NCBI GenBank assembly: GCA_905233915.1
Contig: CAJOFM010000003.1
Coordinates: 1-64,000, forward strand
Reading direction: 5' to 3'
Origin: an uncultured Muribaculaceae bacterium
GTDB lineage: Bacteria; Bacteroidota; Bacteroidia; Bacteroidales; Muribaculaceae
Length of the DNA stretch: 64,000 bases
Part shown: one piece after another, positions 19,401 to 27,826 of the stretch
Layout of the letters: the number at the start of each line of letters is the position of its first letter
How positions within the stretch are numbered: the first letter of the stretch is position 1
Translations under genes and position numbers: made by a program
Notes under the pieces: model-generated
The model's input: the letters and a program-made list of their open reading frames with translations, nothing else
Database searches by the model: none
Told to the model about the DNA's origin: nothing

Positions 19401-19418
19401 GCCGTGACTTGTCACGGC
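19401..19418. promoter_or_regulatory. 18-bp perfect palindrome before the MATE gene
   Basis: GCCGTGACTTGTCACGGC is self-complementary except for the central TT. It lies about 20 bases upstream of the MATE start codon and just after the stop of the upstream gene. It may be a repressor operator or a short RNA hairpin; there is no T-run for a terminator. Confidence 0.5.
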
Positions 19419-19431
19419 GATGTCAGTGGAT

Positions 19432-20997
19432 TTATTCCTCTAGGCCAAAACACTCCTTGATGGCCTTGCGGATGGCAGCGGCATTGTCGCTGTTGCCCTT
19501 CAGGATATTAAGCACGCCGCGGATGTAATCGTCCTTGCTCTTGAACCCGCACAAGGTGGCCACGTTGCTCTCGTTGAGCATGAGCTTCTGGTTATAGACC
19601 TTGAGGATGCTGGCATAGTCGCTATTGTCCTCATAGAAATGGAACTCCCGGCACAACTGGTCGTACAGGCCTCGTGGGTTGATTTCGCTCACCAGCTCCA
19701 CCATGTGGTTCTCCAGCGCATTGATGCTGGTGAATTTCATGTCGATGCGCATCTCCACCTCGCGTTTCACGCGGTGGCGCACATGCATGAGCGCCTGCTG
19801 CTTGAGCTCGTGGGTGAACATGATGATGACGCGTTTTTTCACTTTGGGGAAGACAATATCGGGGTTGCGGCGCTTGTGGCGTGCAACGGCGCGGATAACG
19901 CCCTCTAGCATGAGGATGTTCTCCACTTCGGCCACATTGGGAACGAGGATATTCTTCTTGCGCAGGTATTCCACTTCCTGATCGCTGCGGCGATCTCGGT
20001 CCACAATGCCGCGGCTCTCGAGCTGGTGGAAACTCTGCAGGTCGCCAAATGTGCGCACCGTCTCGATGACCTTGTTGCAGCTGCCCAGCGGCTTGACGGT
20101 GTATTCGGGGAAAATGAGCGGGTAGAGGCGTGAGTCGATGCTGTGCTTGTCATCGCCCTCGATGAACAAAACCGGCTTGCGGCTGCCCAGCAGGTCGAGT
20201 AGGGCAGTGTCCAATTCACGGCTCGAGGTCATCACCTCGTAGTCCCAGGCTACAGCTTCGGGGTCAAACTCCTTGACCCACACGCACTGGTTGTCGATGC
20301 GTGAACTGGCAAAATCCACGTCATGGGTGTTGTAGATGAAGGTGCAGTCGGGGCGCATCTGTTCCAGCACGTTCCACAGGGTGCGCATGATGCTGCTGTG
20401 GATAAATGTCTCTGGGTCATCAACCAGAATGGCGGCATCGGGCATGGCGTAGAGTACAGCACCGATGTAATAGAGCACCGACTTCTCACCGTCGCTCAGG
20501 CCCATCAGCGGATATTTGTCCTCATAACCCTCGGTCGAGAACATCAGCTTGCCGTTTTCGCGCAGCACCTTGTTTTTGGGGAACACTTCCTGCCATTTCT
20601 TGACGGTGATGTCGAGTTTGGTTTTGGGGAACTCCATCTGCTCATCCATGAGCTTGTGGGCCTTGAAGTTCATCAGCTCGCGGAACTCTTCATTGAGCAT
20701 GATGAAGAACAACTTGTCAAACTCGGTCTCCGCCTTGTTCTGTACCAGCGGATTGGCTGCGTTCATGCGGTTGAACAGGTCATCGATGGAACCGGGCAGG
20801 ACTTCGGCGCTGGGCGCAGTGGGGAAGAGCGCCTTCAATGCCGAGATGCGGTAGGCTTTGTCGCCCAGTTCGTCAACTAATGCCGAGCAGAAACGGCTCT
20901 TACCGGCGCCGTTGGTTCCTATGATGGTAATCTGTTTGGACTCGATCAGCACTTCTGGCTGATGCCCGTCCATTCGTTTTGGTAGTCTGATGTCCAT
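19432..20997 (-). CDS. ABC-type ATPase fused to a TOPRIM (DUF4435) domain
   Basis: Residues 1-250 form an SMC/ABC-like ATPase: Walker A GTNGAGKS (27-34), signature LSDGE (167-171), Walker B ILVDDPE (190-196) and H-loop NTHD (223-226). From about 270 a TOPRIM-like DUF4435 domain follows: VLFIEGDD (Glu280), IVDRDRR (Asp333, Asp335) and NVAEVENIL (Glu357/Glu359). This architecture is seen in OLD nucleases and in PARIS anti-phage systems (AriA ATPase, AriB DUF4435), including single-chain fusions. A defence role is inference; at 521 residues it is shorter than I would expect from simply joining AriA and AriB. Confidence 0.8.
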   Translation of the reverse strand: MDIRLPKRMDGHQPEVLIESKQITIIGTNGAGKSRFCSALVDELGDKAYRISALKALFPTAPSAEVLPGSIDDLFNRMNAANPLVQNKAETEFDKLFFIMLNEEFRELMNFKAHKLMDEQMEFPKTKLDITVKKWQEVFPKNKVLRENGKLMFSTEGYEDKYPLMGLSDGEKSVLYYIGAVLYAMPDAAILVDDPETFIHSSIMRTLWNVLEQMRPDCTFIYNTHDVDFASSRIDNQCVWVKEFDPEAVAWDYEVMTSSRELDTALLDLLGSRKPVLFIEGDDKHSIDSRLYPLIFPEYTVKPLGSCNKVIETVRTFGDLQSFHQLESRGIVDRDRRSDQEVEYLRKKNILVPNVAEVENILMLEGVIRAVARHKRRNPDIVFPKVKKRVIIMFTHELKQQALMHVRHRVKREVEMRIDMKFTSINALENHMVELVSEINPRGLYDQLCREFHFYEDNSDYASILKVYNQKLMLNESNVATLCGFKSKDDYIRGVLNILKGNSDNAAAIRKAIKECFGLEE

Positions 20998-21033
20998 AAC
21001 TTGTTATCAGTATTTTCTTGGCCTTTTATTTTT

Positions 21034-21542
21034 AACGCTAATTACGCTGATTTTCACTGATTAATCATTCAAGCAATAGTCATAATCATAACCTGCGTTG
21101 TTTATTCATAAAGCAGATTATAGCTGTTTACCACTCTTGCTGTTTCAAGGCTTTTCTTTGCAAAATTACCTATGATACCAAGTTGAAATCCAGTTGCTTT
21201 TAAATAATTTAATACCTGGCATTTATGAATATCAATTATGTCAGAAACTGTTTTTAACTCAATGATAATCTTGTCATAGCAGATAAAATCAGCGATATAA
21301 TCTTTATTGAGAGATATGTCCTTATATTTAATTTTCAGATGAGCTTCTCGCTTGTATGGGATTCCTGCTTTCTTGAATTCATATTCCAAAGCTTCTTGAT
21401 AGACTTGCTCCAAGAATCCAGGTCCAAGTTCTGTATGAACATCCATCATACAACCTTTTATTTTATAAGACTCATTAGCGTAAATCAAATAAGCCATATC
21501 ACCAGTGAATTAAAAATCCGTATAATCTGCGTAATCAGCGTT
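21034..21542. repeat. Imperfect inverted repeats framing the GxxExxY gene
   Basis: Left end 21034-21066 reads AACGCTAATTACGCTGATT and onward; the right end 21508-21542, reverse-complemented, reads AACGCTGATTACGCAGATT and onward. They agree at roughly three quarters of about 33 positions. They enclose the GxxExxY gene and little else. Confidence 0.7.
21102..21497 (-). CDS. GxxExxY family protein
   Basis: The defining motif is visible in GPGFLEQVYQEAL (GxxExxY), preceded by MMDVHTEL. A PD-(D/E)xK nuclease-like core follows (YIADFICYDKIIIELKTV: Asp, Glu, Lys). The 131-residue length is usual for the family, whose function is not established. The gene is clearly more AT-rich than its neighbours and is framed by inverted repeats, which suggests it moved in as a cassette. 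Confidence 0.88.
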   Translation of the reverse strand: MAYLIYANESYKIKGCMMDVHTELGPGFLEQVYQEALEYEFKKAGIPYKREAHLKIKYKDISLNKDYIADFICYDKIIIELKTVSDIIDIHKCQVLNYLKATGFQLGIIGNFAKKSLETARVVNSYNLLYE

Positions 21543-21710
21543 TTTAAATTCAATGATTTGTTAACGTGACCAATGCCAAAGCATTGTAGTCATGTATCAT
21601 TAAAGGGGTAAAATTAGATATTTTTTTTCATAGAGCAAATGTTTTTGCAGTCAAAGTGCCGAAAAGAGCATTTTTTCACTTTTTAAAGCCGCACGTCTCT
21701 TTCTTTTTGG

Positions 21711-21718
21711 TAATTTTG
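21711..21718 (+). promoter_or_regulatory. -7 box of the metal permease gene
   Basis: TAATTTTG matches TAnnTTTG. The predicted transcription start, about seven bases downstream, coincides with the start codon at 21727, which would make the mRNA leaderless or nearly so. No good -33 TTTG is visible. Confidence 0.5.
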
Positions 21719-21726
21719 CGGCTGTT

Positions 21727-22968
21727 ATGATGGACTATGTGAACGCTTTTGTGTCGATGCTTAACGGCATGTCGCCCTATCTGTTGCTGGGCTTTTTCAT
21801 CGCTGGCCTGTTGCATGCCTTTGTGCCGTCGGCAATCTATAGCCGCTACCTGGCGGGAACAGGACTGCGATCGGTGCTAACTGCTGCCGCATTTGGCATA
21901 CCGTTGCCCCTGTGCTCGTGTGGTGTGTTGCCCACGGCGGTTGCCCTGCGTCGCAGCGGTGCCTCTCGTGCGGCATCCACATCTTTCCTCATCGCCACGC
22001 CTCAAACGGGAGTGGACAGCATTGCTGCCACCTATTCGATGATGGGCTTGCCCTTTGCCATTCTGCGGCCTGTCGCTGCATTGGTGACATCGCTGTTGGG
22101 TGGACTGGCTGTGGGCCATTGGGAACGCAAGGGCGCCCTTGGTGACGTGAAAAACGATGCTAACTACGAGTTCAGCGAGTTGCCTAAAGGCTTGTGGAAT
22201 AAGGTGGTGGAGACGTTCAAATACGGTTTCTTCGACATGATGCAGAGCATAGGCCGCTGGCTGCTGCTGGGATTGGTGATTGCGACGCTGATAACGGTGC
22301 TGCTGCCCGATGACTTCTTCTCGACTTATGCCCGTTGGCCGCTGCTGAATATGTTCATCATCGTGCTGGTGGCTGTCCCGATGTATGTGTGCGCCACGGG
22401 ATCTATCCCCATCGCTGCCGCGCTCATGCTCAAGGGTATGTCGCCTGGTTGTGCACTGGTGCTGCTCATGGCTGGACCTGCCGCCAATGTGGCCTCGATG
22501 TTTGTTGTGAACAATGCCTTTGGGCGCAAGGCAACCATCGTCTATCTGCTGTCGATTATCGGCGGTGCCATCGGTTTTGGTGTGCTGGTTGACTATTGGC
22601 CCGGCTTGCGGGAACTGTTTGTCAACGCCTTGCCCACCCATGTCATGCACCATCACATGCACGTGTCGTGGTTCAACACCTTGTGCAGCATTGCCCTGAT
22701 TGGCATGATTGTTGTCGCCTTAGGTGCGAAGTACTGGAAATCCTATCAAATCAAACGTAATAAAACTGTAGCTATGAAAGAATTCAAAGTTAAAGGCATG
22801 ATGTGTGCCCATTGCAAAGCCAATGTCGAAAAAGGCCTTGCAGCCCTCCCTGGTGTGGAAAAAGTGACTGTTGATTTGGCTAAGGGCACGGCCCTGGTTG
22901 AAGGCTCCATCCCCGACCAGCTCATCATCGACTGCATCGAGGACCTAGGTTACCAATACGAGCCCTAA
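21727..22968 (+). CDS. SO_0444-family metal efflux permease with C-terminal HMA domain
   Basis: Residues 1-340 form a permease with about eight to ten membrane segments; the twin blocks AFGIPLPLCSCGVLPTAVALRR and ATPQTGVDSIAATYSMMG, with a Cys-Ser-Cys motif, mark the SO_0444 Cu/Zn efflux group (related to ArsP). From Met350 a heavy-metal-associated domain follows with the metal-binding GMMCAHC (Cys360, Cys363). The fused domain would hand over the metal ion. It is monocistronic and converges with menG. Confidence 0.9.
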   Translation: MMDYVNAFVSMLNGMSPYLLLGFFIAGLLHAFVPSAIYSRYLAGTGLRSVLTAAAFGIPLPLCSCGVLPTAVALRRSGASRAASTSFLIATPQTGVDSIAATYSMMGLPFAILRPVAALVTSLLGGLAVGHWERKGALGDVKNDANYEFSELPKGLWNKVVETFKYGFFDMMQSIGRWLLLGLVIATLITVLLPDDFFSTYARWPLLNMFIIVLVAVPMYVCATGSIPIAAALMLKGMSPGCALVLLMAGPAANVASMFVVNNAFGRKATIVYLLSIIGGAIGFGVLVDYWPGLRELFVNALPTHVMHHHMHVSWFNTLCSIALIGMIVVALGAKYWKSYQIKRNKTVAMKEFKVKGMMCAHCKANVEKGLAALPGVEKVTVDLAKGTALVEGSIPDQLIIDCIEDLGYQYEP

Positions 22969-22971
22969 TTA

Positions 22972-23004
22972 ATCTAGACTATCTAGAACATCTAGATTAT
23001 CTAG
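22972..23004. repeat. Tandem 9-bp repeat ATCTAGANN
   Basis: Four consecutive units (ATCTAGACT, ATCTAGAAC, ATCTAGATT, ATCTAGTC) fill the space between the converging permease and menG genes. Each contains the palindrome TCTAGA or most of it. No conventional terminator is visible here, so this may serve that role. Confidence 0.75.
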
Positions 23005-23757
23005 TCATTTTACTGCTGTGTAGATGGTGCAGACGCCTAGCGTGAGACGCCTGAAGGCGGTCTTGCGCAGTCCTGCGTTGCGCATCAACTGCAGCATGTC
23101 GTCACCTTGAGGGACAGCGGCAATGCTCTGCGGCAGGTAGCGGTAGGCACTCTTGTCGCCACTCTTCATGGCACCGATGGCGGGGATGATGTGCAGCGTG
23201 TAGATGTCGTAGAACCAGCGGATGATGGGGTCGGTGGGTGTGGACAGTTCCAGCACGCACAGCATGCCACCGGGCTTGAGCACACGCGCCATTTCATGAT
23301 AACCTTGCTGCAGATGCTCAAAGTTGCGCACCCCAAAGGCCACCGTTACGGCGTCAAATGTCTCGTCAGCCATCGGCAAGGCCATGCAGTCGCCCTGCTC
23401 AAATGAGATAGTGTTTTCCAGCTCTTTTCCCTTGACCTTGCGGCAAGCCTCATCGAGCATCCCCTGTGACAGGTCGATGCCCGTGATGTGTTGCGGATGG
23501 AGAGATTCGTTCAACTGGATGGCGAAGTCGCCAGTGCCAGTTGCCACATCGAGGATATGCTTTGGATGGATGCGTTTGAGCCGCTTGACGGCGAGTCGTC
23601 GCCACCAGATGTCGATGCCCAATGTCATCGCACGGTTCATGAAGTCATAGGCGGGCGCGATAGCGTCAAACATCTGCCTGACCTGCTCGGTCTTGGCAGT
23701 TGTCTGGTCACTATATGGCGTCACCTGCTCGACCCGGTTACTCCTCTCGTCGCTCAT
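23005..23757 (-). CDS. menG: Demethylmenaquinone methyltransferase
   Basis: MenG/UbiE methylates demethylmenaquinone with S-adenosylmethionine, the last step of menaquinone synthesis. The 250-residue protein has VRQMFDAIAPAYDFMNRAMTLGIDIWWRR, the SAM-binding ILDVATGTGDFAI and the family signature AFGVRNFEHLQQGYHEMARVLKPGG. The start at 23757 (MSDERSNR) is preferred over the longer frame; it gives a 20-base overlap with the end of phoH. Confidence 0.94.
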   Translation of the reverse strand: MSDERSNRVEQVTPYSDQTTAKTEQVRQMFDAIAPAYDFMNRAMTLGIDIWWRRLAVKRLKRIHPKHILDVATGTGDFAIQLNESLHPQHITGIDLSQGMLDEACRKVKGKELENTISFEQGDCMALPMADETFDAVTVAFGVRNFEHLQQGYHEMARVLKPGGMLCVLELSTPTDPIIRWFYDIYTLHIIPAIGAMKSGDKSAYRYLPQSIAAVPQGDDMLQLMRNAGLRKTAFRRLTLGVCTIYTAVK

Positions 23758-24715
23758 GGATTCCTGATTCCTCATTCTTGGATTCCTGGAAGCGCTCATA
23801 GGCTTCAACAATGCGCTGCACCAGGTGATGGCGCACGATATCCTTTTTCTCAAACTCTACCTTGCCGATGCCTTTCACGCCATCGAGCACGCGCAGGGCG
23901 TGTATCAGGCCCGAGGTCGTGGCTCGCGGCAGGTCGATTTGGGTGGTGTCGCCGGTTACAATCATCTTAGATCCCATGCCCAGACGGGTGAGGAACATCT
24001 TGATTTGATGGGTCGTGGTGTTCTGGGCCTCGTCAAGCACGATGATGGCGTCGTTGAGGGTGCGGCCGCGCATGAAGGCCAGTGGTGCGATTTGAATGAT
24101 ATTGTTCTCCATGTACTCCTTGAGTTTGGCCATGGGAATCATGTCCTCGAGGGCATCATAGAGGGGTTGCAGATAGGGATCGATTTTGTCCTTCATGTCG
24201 CCCGGCAGAAAACCGAGTTTCTCGCCGGCTTCAACGGCTGGACGGGATAGAATGATTTTGCGGATCTCGCGGTTTTTCAGCGCCCGGACGGCGAGTGCTA
24301 CCGCCAGATAGGTCTTTCCTGTTCCGGCAGGGCCTAACGCAAAGGTCAAGTCATTGTTCATGAAAGTCTTGACCAATAGCTGCTGGTTGGGCGTGCGGCC
24401 ACTGATGGGCTTACCGTTCACGCCATAGACGATGACATCGTCCATCTTCAACTGCTTGGGTGGGGTGCCCTTGATGGTGTCGATGATGACATTCTCGGGC
24501 AGCGTGTTGTAGGTTGCGCAATAGTCGGCAAGTTCATGGACTTTTTGCTCAAAGTTGGCTGTCTCGCTGTCATCGCCGATGACGGTGATGACGCTGCCAC
24601 GTGCTGCCATGCGCAGTTTGGGAAACAGGTTGCGGATAAGTTGTATGTTACTGTTATTTACCCCGTAGAAAGTCACGGGATCCACGTTGTCAATGATAAT
24701 GTGCCGTTCAATCAT
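23738..24715 (-). CDS. PhoH-like ATPase
   Basis: The 325-residue protein carries FALGPAGTGKTYLAVALAVRAL (Walker A), IILSRPAVEAGEKLGFLPGDM and DAIIVLDEAQNTT (Walker B), typical of PhoH/YbeZ, which binds RNA and is linked to rRNA maturation. The N-terminal region before about residue 110 matches the PhoH extension. It is transcribed with menG, which it overlaps. A TAATTTTG -7 box lies at 24747-24740. Confidence 0.93.
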   Translation of the reverse strand: MIERHIIIDNVDPVTFYGVNNSNIQLIRNLFPKLRMAARGSVITVIGDDSETANFEQKVHELADYCATYNTLPENVIIDTIKGTPPKQLKMDDVIVYGVNGKPISGRTPNQQLLVKTFMNNDLTFALGPAGTGKTYLAVALAVRALKNREIRKIILSRPAVEAGEKLGFLPGDMKDKIDPYLQPLYDALEDMIPMAKLKEYMENNIIQIAPLAFMRGRTLNDAIIVLDEAQNTTTHQIKMFLTRLGMGSKMIVTGDTTQIDLPRATTSGLIHALRVLDGVKGIGKVEFEKKDIVRHHLVQRIVEAYERFQESKNEESGIHERREE

Positions 24716-24912
24716 TCAGTATAGTCTATAATCTACCCACAAAATTACAAAAAAATCTATTCCTGCAACTACTGTCGCCACATTTTTCACTTTTTGGTAC
24801 AAATCATGGAGCACAGAAATAAAATTGATTGAATATGTGATAAAATATAATGTGGCTTGAGAATTTTGATTATATTTGCAAATTATATTAAAAAGAACTA
24901 TTGAAATCAAGG

Positions 24913-25629
24913 ATGCTGGAGGCAGGTTTGTACCTGATTCCCACTCAGTTGAGCGATGTGCCGATCGAGAGGGTATTGCCTGTGCACAACATTGATGTTG
25001 TGTGCGGAATCCGTTATTTTGTGGTCGAGAGCCTGCGCTCGGCAAGGCGTTTCCTTAAAAAATGTGACCGCAATATCGACATCGATGCCCTCACGTTTAC
25101 TGAACTCAATGAACACTCCGACCTCAGTGACACAGCCGCACTCGAGGCGATGCTGGAGCCGATAGGCTGCGGTGAGTCTGTCGGTGTCATCAGCGATGCG
25201 GGCTGCCCCGCAGTAGCCGATCCCGGTGCCGACCTGGTCGCCATCGCCCAGCGCAAGGGATATAAGGTGTTCCCGCTGGTGGGTCCGTCAAGCATCCTGA
25301 TGAGCCTGATGGCATCGGGTTTCAATGGACAGAGTTTTGCATTTGTGGGCTACTTGCCGGTTGATGCCGGAGCGCGGCAGAAGTGCCTCAAGGAGATGAC
25401 ACGCCGCATTGAACGTGAGCATCAGACACAGATCTTTATCGAGGCGCCATACCGCAACAACCAGCTTATCGCCGATCTCGCCCAGCACATGCCTCAGGGT
25501 ATGCGTTTGTGCGTCGCCAGTGACATCACCGGCGTGAACCAGAGCATTATCACCCGCACGATGGCGCAGTGGCGTCAGGCTCAATACAATTATCACAAGG
25601 TACCCACCATCTTCTTGATGTATCAATAA
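24913..25629 (+). CDS. RsmI-like SAM-dependent methyltransferase
   Basis: A tetrapyrrole-methylase fold related to RsmI, which 2'-O-methylates C1402 of 16S rRNA. Visible are LYLIPTQLSDVPIERVLP, a GVISDAGCPAVADPGADLVA loop and FPLVGPSSILMSLMASGFNGQSFAFVGYLP. At 238 residues it lacks the C-terminal extension of Escherichia coli RsmI. The ATG at 24913 is chosen over the TTG at 24901. A TATATTTG -7 box lies at 24871-24878. It is followed after seven bases by the hydrolase gene. Confidence 0.85.
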   Translation: MLEAGLYLIPTQLSDVPIERVLPVHNIDVVCGIRYFVVESLRSARRFLKKCDRNIDIDALTFTELNEHSDLSDTAALEAMLEPIGCGESVGVISDAGCPAVADPGADLVAIAQRKGYKVFPLVGPSSILMSLMASGFNGQSFAFVGYLPVDAGARQKCLKEMTRRIEREHQTQIFIEAPYRNNQLIADLAQHMPQGMRLCVASDITGVNQSIITRTMAQWRQAQYNYHKVPTIFLMYQ

Positions 25630-25636
25630 CGACGAC

Positions 25637-26671
25637 GTGGCTGCAGGACAGGGACATAAGGCGCATGACGGAGAGGGCAAGCCGCTCAAGATCCGTTTTG
25701 ACGTGGATGGCAACGACACCCCCGGAGCACAGGACGTGGTTCAGGTTCCCCAGGGGCTGAAAAGCCATGTCCGTCATGACAAGGGCTTATGTTTCATGAG
25801 CTTTGGCAGTGGCAGTAGCGGTAATTGTGCTTATTTGGGCACTCCGCAAGGCGGCATCCTCATCGATGCAGGCATCAAGCCGCCGCCCCGCACCAACCGC
25901 AAGCACAAGAAGGTCTCCGAGGACGATGGTGTCCTCAACTTGAACCAGGCGTTTGCCCTGCTTGAACGCAATGGTGTGAAGCCCGACATGGTTAAGGGTA
26001 TCTTGCTCACTCATGCCCACCAGGACCACATGCGTTGCCTGTATCCCGCTCTTACCCGATGCCGTTGCAGCGTCTATTGCACGATGGGAGTGATGAGCCA
26101 GATGATGCAGCGATGCCGCATTTCGGGCCGTATCCAAGATTATCATGTTCCCATCTTCAAGGAGATTCCTTTCCGCATCCTGGATATGGAAATCACTGCA
26201 TTTGAGACCAGCCACGACGTGAAGAGCGTGGGCTTCTGCATAGATTACGATGGTGAGCGTTTTGTCATTGGCACCGACATGGGTATCATTACCGAGCGCG
26301 CCGCCCATTACATGAGCAGCGCCAATCACTTGATGATAGAGTGTAACTATGACCGTGAGATGTTAATCAATGGCGATTATCCCCAGATGCTCAAGGACCG
26401 TGTGATAGGCGACAAGGGTCACCTCGACAATGCTGTGGCTGCGCAGTTTGTCGCTGAGCGTTACCATGATGATTTGCAGCATGTGTTCTTGTGCCACCTG
26501 AGCAAGGACAACAACACCGAGGAATTGGCCTTGTCAACCATGCGTCAGGCCCTGGAAGAACGTGGCCTTAGCGTCGGCGATGCTTCGAACGCCGCTGACC
26601 AGCGTAACCGTAACGTCCAGATTTACGCTTTGCCCCGCTATACCGCTTCTGCTTGGTTCGTGTTGGCGTAG
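25637..26671 (+). CDS. YycJ/WalJ-like metallo-beta-lactamase fold hydrolase
   Basis: The core starts FMSFGSGSSGNCAYLGTPQGGILIDAG and has the zinc motif LTHAHQDHMRC (HxHxDH), then FETSHDVKSVGFCIDYDGERFVIGTDMG and HLSKDNN. YycJ-type enzymes are probable 5'-3' DNA exonucleases or cell-wall-linked hydrolases. About 50 residues precede the core; GKPLKIRFDVDGND looks like real protein, so the GTG start at 25637, just after the methylase stop, is accepted with some doubt. The last 104 bases overlap the 3' end of the opposing gene. Confidence 0.85.
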   Translation: MAAGQGHKAHDGEGKPLKIRFDVDGNDTPGAQDVVQVPQGLKSHVRHDKGLCFMSFGSGSSGNCAYLGTPQGGILIDAGIKPPPRTNRKHKKVSEDDGVLNLNQAFALLERNGVKPDMVKGILLTHAHQDHMRCLYPALTRCRCSVYCTMGVMSQMMQRCRISGRIQDYHVPIFKEIPFRILDMEITAFETSHDVKSVGFCIDYDGERFVIGTDMGIITERAAHYMSSANHLMIECNYDREMLINGDYPQMLKDRVIGDKGHLDNAVAAQFVAERYHDDLQHVFLCHLSKDNNTEELALSTMRQALEERGLSVGDASNAADQRNRNVQIYALPRYTASAWFVLA

Positions 26672-27797
26672 TGTACTTTTGTTTGTAGCTGTTGTTATAG
26701 TTGTTGCGGTATTTTCTGGACTTTTTGTATCTCTTGTACTTTTTGTAATTGTTGTACTTGCCTGAGCCGTAATTGTCATATTGATGGCTCTTCGTTTTCT
26801 TGGCCGGAGCCATGGCGGCAGCCGGAGTTGCACTCTTGGGCGTTGAATTGATGGGCTCGGGCTTGATTTTTTCGTCGTAAATTGTGAAATCCTCGTTGTC
26901 TTTCAGCAATCGTTTGAAATCCTTGGTGAGGTAGGGCTCCATTTTCTCGTAATCGAGAAATACCTCGACGGGGTCAGGTGAGATGGTGCCTTGCTTGAAC
27001 TGGAAACTGATGCCTTTCTTGCCGCAGCAGATTTCGGCGGGTGCATTCAAGGCATGTTGCAGTTTGTTGTCGCCGCGGTTCTTGTTCAGCTCGTCAATTT
27101 TTTTGTTGAGCGCCTTGAGCAGTTTGTTCTCTTTCTCGAAGTCGGTGACGAGGATATCCATGCGGGACAATAGTCGCTGGTTCTGCCTGTCGTAGTGGAC
27201 AAACATGCTGTTCTGGATATTGCTGTGGCCATTGTATTCCACCTTGTCAATCTCCATGACGAGCATGCGTTGGGAGGTCATGTAGGGATAGACGAGCACC
27301 TGGCTCACGTTACCGTAGGTGGGAACAATCTTCGGGGCAGTGGTCACCTTGTGATAGTCATCTCCCATGGGCTTGTTGAAAGTGGGCGTGTTTAGATAGA
27401 CGTAACGCGCGTCTTTCATTTTGGCCTGGGTGTTGCTAAAAGCTTTGCTTATCAATTCCTTGTTCAACTCGGACAATTCCTTGTCGCCGTTGATAGACTT
27501 GGGCCAGCGCGTTTTCACGTGCTTGATGCTTGTGTAGCGCGTGCTGTTGTCCCCGGCAACAGTCGGGTTGTCGGCAATGAAGTAGTAGGTATTGTGCTGC
27601 AAGTCGTCAAACTCATCGGCCTGTGACGCATTGATGATAGTGTCGGCCATTGCGATGTTCTCGGTAGAGTCGCGCTGGTCAAACAGGCTTTGGCTCATGC
27701 CACTGGCCTCGATGCGGCGGGACATATACCATCCTGCCGCTACCAGGTCGATGACCGATAGCAGGATGATGACGATGATGAGGTTCTTTTTGGTCAT
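26568..27797 (-). CDS. Membrane-anchored protein of unknown function with a basic tail
   Basis: One N-terminal hydrophobic anchor (LIIVIILLSVIDLVAAGWYM) is followed by an extracytoplasmic region of about 300 residues. The part GISFQFKQGTISPDPVEVFLDYEKMEPYLT resembles the end of DUF3298/RsiV-like domains. The last 80 residues are almost only Lys, Arg, Tyr, Asn and Gly (YNNYKKYKRYKKSRKYRNNY), a probably disordered tail that could bind nucleic acid or anionic surface polymers. Two cysteines (ICCGKKG) precede the domain end. Function unknown. Confidence 0.75.
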   Translation of the reverse strand: MTKKNLIIVIILLSVIDLVAAGWYMSRRIEASGMSQSLFDQRDSTENIAMADTIINASQADEFDDLQHNTYYFIADNPTVAGDNSTRYTSIKHVKTRWPKSINGDKELSELNKELISKAFSNTQAKMKDARYVYLNTPTFNKPMGDDYHKVTTAPKIVPTYGNVSQVLVYPYMTSQRMLVMEIDKVEYNGHSNIQNSMFVHYDRQNQRLLSRMDILVTDFEKENKLLKALNKKIDELNKNRGDNKLQHALNAPAEICCGKKGISFQFKQGTISPDPVEVFLDYEKMEPYLTKDFKRLLKDNEDFTIYDEKIKPEPINSTPKSATPAAAMAPAKKTKSHQYDNYGSGKYNNYKKYKRYKKSRKYRNNYNNSYKQKYTTPTRTKQKRYSGAKRKSGRYGYAGQRRSKHRRR

Positions 27798-27826
27798 ATA
27801 TATGATTGAACTTTAGCTATTGGCAA

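Noticed and set aside
21877-22662. 261-codon minus-strand frame opposite the metal permease
   Set aside because: His/Gln/Arg-rich shadow of a membrane protein gene, with no domain.
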